Origin: Actinomadura sp. DC4
GTDB lineage: Bacteria; Actinomycetota; Actinomycetes; Streptosporangiales; Streptosporangiaceae
DNA length: 64,000 bases
Assembly (NCBI RefSeq): GCF_030406325.1
Contig: NZ_JAUEQY010000035.1
Location: 46,530 to 110,529 of the forward strand
Direction of reading: 5' to 3'
Under the pieces are notes generated by a model. The model saw only the letters and a program-made list of their open reading frames with translations, was not told the DNA's origin and ran no database searches. The translations under genes and the position numbers were made by a program. Of the stretch, positions 61,449 through 64,000 are shown one piece after another. Numbering within the stretch: position 1 is the stretch's first letter; the number at the start of each line of letters is the position of its first letter.

Positions 61449-62396
61449 TCACCGGTGGGAGGCCTCTGTCATCGGCGCACGGGCATGATCCTGGCTGGGA
61501 ACGAGCTTGGGGCCGAGGTCGCGGGCGAGGGTGGCGGCCAGTGTGCGGAAGGCTCGTACCTCCGGGCGGGTGTCGTCTCGGCGGGTTGCCAGCGCGCTCT
61601 GTTCCCAGGGGGCGTCCAGGACCGGGACGAAACTGATCCCCGGCCAGCGGTACAGCCGCGCGAAGGAGTACAGGCCCGCGCCCGTACCTCGGCCGGCGGA
61701 CACGCAGGTCAGCACGTCCTGGATGGTCGTGGCCCGGTCGACCCCGCAGCGAGGGGGGGTGCCGTTGCGGGCCGCGGAGAAGTACAGGTAGTCGGTGAAC
61801 ACCCGGGGCGCGTTCTCCGGGAGGCCGACGAACTGCAGGTCGAGCACGTCGTCCAGGCGCAGTGTGTCCGCTTCGCCGACCGGGTTGGCCGACGGGACGA
61901 TCAGGACCCTCGGTTCGGTCGTCAGGACGTCGACGAGGATGCGGTCGTCGACCGGGGGCGGGCGTACGAAGGCGACGTCCACCCGGTGCTCGGTCAGCGC
62001 GGTGGTGTGCTCGGCGAAGGTCAGGCTCTCCACGCTCAGCAAGGTGTGCGGCTGCGCCTTGCGGAACGCTCGCAGGATCGCCGGGGTCAGCTCGGCCGAG
62101 CCGGGCGCCATCACGCCGATGCGCAGCGGCGCGGCGTCCTCGGCTCGTATGTCACTGATCGCGTCGGCGGCGGCGTTGGCCGCGGCGAGCATCGTACGGG
62201 CGTGGGGCACCAGGCGTTCGCCCGCCGAGGTCAGCGCGATCGGGGAACGCTCGAGAAGCCGTACGCCGAGCTCGCGTTCGAGTCGCTGGATGTGCCCGGT
62301 CACCGCGGGCGGAGACAGGAACAGCCGGGCGGCCGCCCGGGCGAACTGCCCCTCCTCGACGACCGCCAGGAACGACGCGAGCTGCCGAAGTTCCAC
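61449..62396 (-). CDS. LysR-family regulator
   Basis: The 315-residue protein has the standard N-terminal winged helix (ELRQLASFLAVVEEGQFARAAARLFLSPPAVTGHIQRLERELG) and a substrate-binding effector domain (LRIGVMAPGSAELTPAILRAFRK and later VGLPENAPRVFTDYL). It is convergent with the VOC gene. Its upstream region has no intact divergent target, only a weak short frame, so the regulated gene is unknown. Confidence 0.9.
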   Translation of the reverse strand: MELRQLASFLAVVEEGQFARAAARLFLSPPAVTGHIQRLERELGVRLLERSPIALTSAGERLVPHARTMLAAANAAADAISDIRAEDAAPLRIGVMAPGSAELTPAILRAFRKAQPHTLLSVESLTFAEHTTALTEHRVDVAFVRPPPVDDRILVDVLTTEPRVLIVPSANPVGEADTLRLDDVLDLQFVGLPENAPRVFTDYLYFSAARNGTPPRCGVDRATTIQDVLTCVSAGRGTGAGLYSFARLYRWPGISFVPVLDAPWEQSALATRRDDTRPEVRAFRTLAATLARDLGPKLVPSQDHARAPMTEASHR

Positions 62397-62767
62397 AGCT
62401 TCAACGTACGCGATCCAATATCCGATTCATGCCCTCAAGTTAAGGTTTCGTGAACTTTGCCCGAATCGCTGGCACTGTCCGGCTATACCGGAGACGTGAC
62501 CGCGAACGCTCTCCCCGAGCAGGACGCCGCCCCTCCACAGGGGGCGGCACCGAGCACGCTCGCCATCGCCGCCCACCCCTGGCAGTCCCCAACGGCGCCC
62601 CTGCCCCCGGACCGCCGAACCCAGGGTCCACCGCACGTGGTGGCGGTGGCGAGCGTTCCACTTCCATGAACCCTTGGTAACCGAATGATCACTTAATGGC
62701 CGCCGAGTCCATCACCGTGCATAATCGTGCATGTACGTAAAGTCACCATCAACGCAGAGGTGGAGAA
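62397..62767. other. Intergenic region before the EF-hand gene
   Basis: About 370 bases. A weak plus-strand frame (62457-62669, or from GTG 62496) lacks any domain. Near the EF-hand gene, CGTGCAT occurs twice 10 bases apart (62716-62722 and 62726-62732) around a CATAAT -10-like box. No other feature is supported. Confidence 0.5.
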
Positions 62768-63313
62768 ATGGCCGGCGAGTTCCAGCGGAGGAAGATCGGC
62801 TTAGTGTTCGGCGCGATGGACTCCGACGGCGACGGGTTCCTCGAAGAGGCCGACTTCGCGGCCCTCACCGCCCGCTGGATCGCGATCCGCGGCGACGGTG
62901 ACCACAAGCGGCTACGTACGGTCATGATGGGCTGGTGGACCACTCTGCTGACCGCCTCGGACCGCGACCGCGACGGCCGGGTCACCCTCGATGAGGTCCT
63001 GCTGGTCGTCGACCGGCTCGGCGGCATGCCCGACGCGGTGACCGGCACCGCCGAGGCGATGTTCGAGGCGGTCGACGAGGACGGCGACGGCCGCGTCTCC
63101 GCCGGGGAGTACCACCGGCTCATCGAGGCCTGGAGCGGCCGCCCGATGGACACCGACGCGACCTTCCCCCTGCTCGACCTCGACGGCGACGGCTTCATCT
63201 CCCGCCCGGAGTTCGTCCGCCTGTGGACGGAGTTCTGGGCCGGTGACGACCCCGAGGCCTCCGGCACGTGGGTCTTCGGCCCCCTCCTGGCCCACCGGAA
63301 AGCCGGCTCATGA
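62768..63313 (+). CDS. EF-hand calcium-binding protein (calerythrin-like)
   Basis: The 181-residue protein has four complete EF-hand loops: DSDGDGFLEEAD near 18, DRDRDGRVTLDE near 64, DEDGDGRVSAGE near 101 and DLDGDGFISRPE near 137, each with Asp at positions 1, 3 and 5 and Glu or Asp at 12. This resembles actinomycete calerythrin-type calmodulin-like proteins. GAGGTGGAG is four bases before the ATG. It is likely a cytosolic calcium buffer or sensor. The 3' end overlaps the convergent SDR gene by six bases. Confidence 0.92.
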   Translation: MAGEFQRRKIGLVFGAMDSDGDGFLEEADFAALTARWIAIRGDGDHKRLRTVMMGWWTTLLTASDRDRDGRVTLDEVLLVVDRLGGMPDAVTGTAEAMFEAVDEDGDGRVSAGEYHRLIEAWSGRPMDTDATFPLLDLDGDGFISRPEFVRLWTEFWAGDDPEASGTWVFGPLLAHRKAGS

Positions 63314-64000
63314 GAGCACCCAGCCTCCGTCCACGCAGAGCGTCTGGCCGGTGATGAAGGCGCTGTCCGGGCCCACGAGAAAACCGACCGCGTTCGCGAT
63401 GTCCTCGGCGACCCCTCTGCGGCCGATCGCCTGACGTGACAGGGCCTGGCGGTCCATCTCGGCCCGGTCCGGGTACGCCTCCAGCTCCTCCTCCGTACGG
63501 ATGGCGCCCGGCATGACCGCGTTGACCCGCACACCGGCCGGCCCGAGGGCGCGCGCCATCGAGCGGGTGAAGCCGAGCAGGCCCGCCTTGGTCGTCACGT
63601 ACGGGACGGAGTCCGCCGCGCCCAGGCGGGCCAGGACGCTGCTGACCGTCACGATCGCTCCGCCCGGAGGCGGGTCCTCGGCGAAGGCGCGCCGGGAGCA
63701 GTGGACCGCGCCCATGAGGTTCACCGAGACGATCGAGTCCCAGTCGGCGCCGGTGAGTTCGGTCCAGTCCGCGCGCCTGGTCGTGGCGGCGTTGGGCACC
63801 AGCACGCCGACCCGGCCCAGCTCCTCCTCGCAGCGGCCGAACATCGCGTCCACCGACGCCGCGTCGCCGACGTCGGCGACGTAGACCGCCGCCGTACCGC
63901 CCTCGTCCCGGATCCCGGCGGCGACCTCCTCCGCCGCGGCCACCCTCACCGGCGAGGGGTGGCTGTTGATCGCCACCGCCATCCCGTCCCGCGCGAGCCG
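63308..64000 (-). CDS. Short-chain dehydrogenase/reductase (5' end outside window)
   Basis: The visible ~230 residues have the SDR core: NAATTRRADW (the NNAG-like strand), VSVNLMGAVHCSRRAF, the catalytic Ser in TVSSVLARLG and the YxxxK pair YVTTKAGLLGFTRSMARALGPAGVRVNAV, ending ITGQTLCVDGGWVLS (FabG-type). The TGxxxGxG cofactor motif is beyond the edge. It is probably a 3-oxoacyl-ACP-reductase-like enzyme of unknown substrate. Confidence 0.9.
   Translation of the reverse strand, partial: RLARDGMAVAINSHPSPVRVAAAEEVAAGIRDEGGTAAVYVADVGDAASVDAMFGRCEEELGRVGVLVPNAATTRRADWTELTGADWDSIVSVNLMGAVHCSRRAFAEDPPPGGAIVTVSSVLARLGAADSVPYVTTKAGLLGFTRSMARALGPAGVRVNAVMPGAIRTEEELEAYPDRAEMDRQALSRQAIGRRGVAEDIANAVGFLVGPDSAFITGQTLCVDGGWVLS

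Noticed and set aside
62457..62669. Plus-strand 70-codon frame opposite the LysR gene
   Set aside because: Pro/Ala-rich composition, no domain, weak start; several overlapping frames are open here because of base composition.

Overview
The window is chromosomal DNA from a high-GC actinomycete. Codon use is strongly GC-biased, many starts are GTG or TTG, and ATGA/GTGA stop-start overlaps are common. The family content (DUF2470, DUF302, DUF429, DUF6328, DUF6745, a streptomycete-style gas-vesicle cluster, CbtAB, ROK and TetR regulators, IdeR/DtxR-type iron boxes) fits Streptosporangiales or a related filamentous order; this placement is inference. No rRNA, tRNA, CRISPR array, insertion sequence or integrase was seen. 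Several small zones show gene decay or lower GC.

Layout. 0-2.4 kb: the start of a Ser/Thr kinase, a helix-turn-helix protein and three tandem secreted proteins. 2.4-4.8 kb: a serine hydrolase and a DEDDh exonuclease with a TTA codon. 4.9-9.9 kb: a divergent locus with a CDP-alcohol phosphotransferase on one side and, on the other, a tightly coupled dehydrogenase / PTPS-like / glycosyltransferase / methyltransferase / membrane-flippase-like operon of unknown product. 9.9-11.8 kb: a DUF2470 gene and ribosomal protein S4 diverging from one iron box, then a DUF302 protein. 12.0-21.5 kb: a carbohydrate-use locus, with a secreted discoidin/beta-helix protein, P450, ROK repressor, ABC sugar importer and GH1 glucosidase. 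Two of its promoters share a near-identical 23-bp operator.

21.6-31.4 kb: mixed housekeeping genes, including a TetR regulator, alpha/beta hydrolase, NCS2 permease, a CbtB-CbtA cobalt importer behind a cobalamin riboswitch with a divergent phosphatase-like gene, and a DUF6745 group. 31.4-34.0 kb: a decay zone with a truncated flavoprotein, an orphan cobalamin riboswitch, an aldo/keto-reductase tail and a frameshifted FAD monooxygenase, surrounding an iron-boxed siderophore-interacting protein and a SecD-P1-like membrane protein. 34.0-44.9 kb: two TetR-controlled loci (quinone oxidoreductase, MFS pump), a low-GC pair made of a 41-residue two-finger protein coupled to a PCMT-type methyltransferase, a MerR gene, a second MFS pump, an acyl-CoA ligase, DUF429, GNAT and small proteins.

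44.9-53.2 kb: a minus-strand gas-vesicle cluster. In transcription order it holds a disordered acidic protein, an SRPBCC protein with a charged tail, gvpA, F, G, O, J, L, S and K, then a CYTH-CHAD protein, a DUF6328 membrane protein and a small hydrophobic protein. 53.4-64.0 kb: a small cupin-like protein, a NarL-type histidine kinase without a partner, a heterodimeric ABC exporter, a TetR/VOC pair, a LysR regulator, a four-EF-hand protein and a truncated SDR gene.

The least explained systems are the PTPS-like/glycosyl/methyl/flippase operon, the gas-vesicle operon with two charged disordered proteins and a CHAD protein downstream, the zinc-finger/PCMT pair, and the iron box over ribosomal protein S4.
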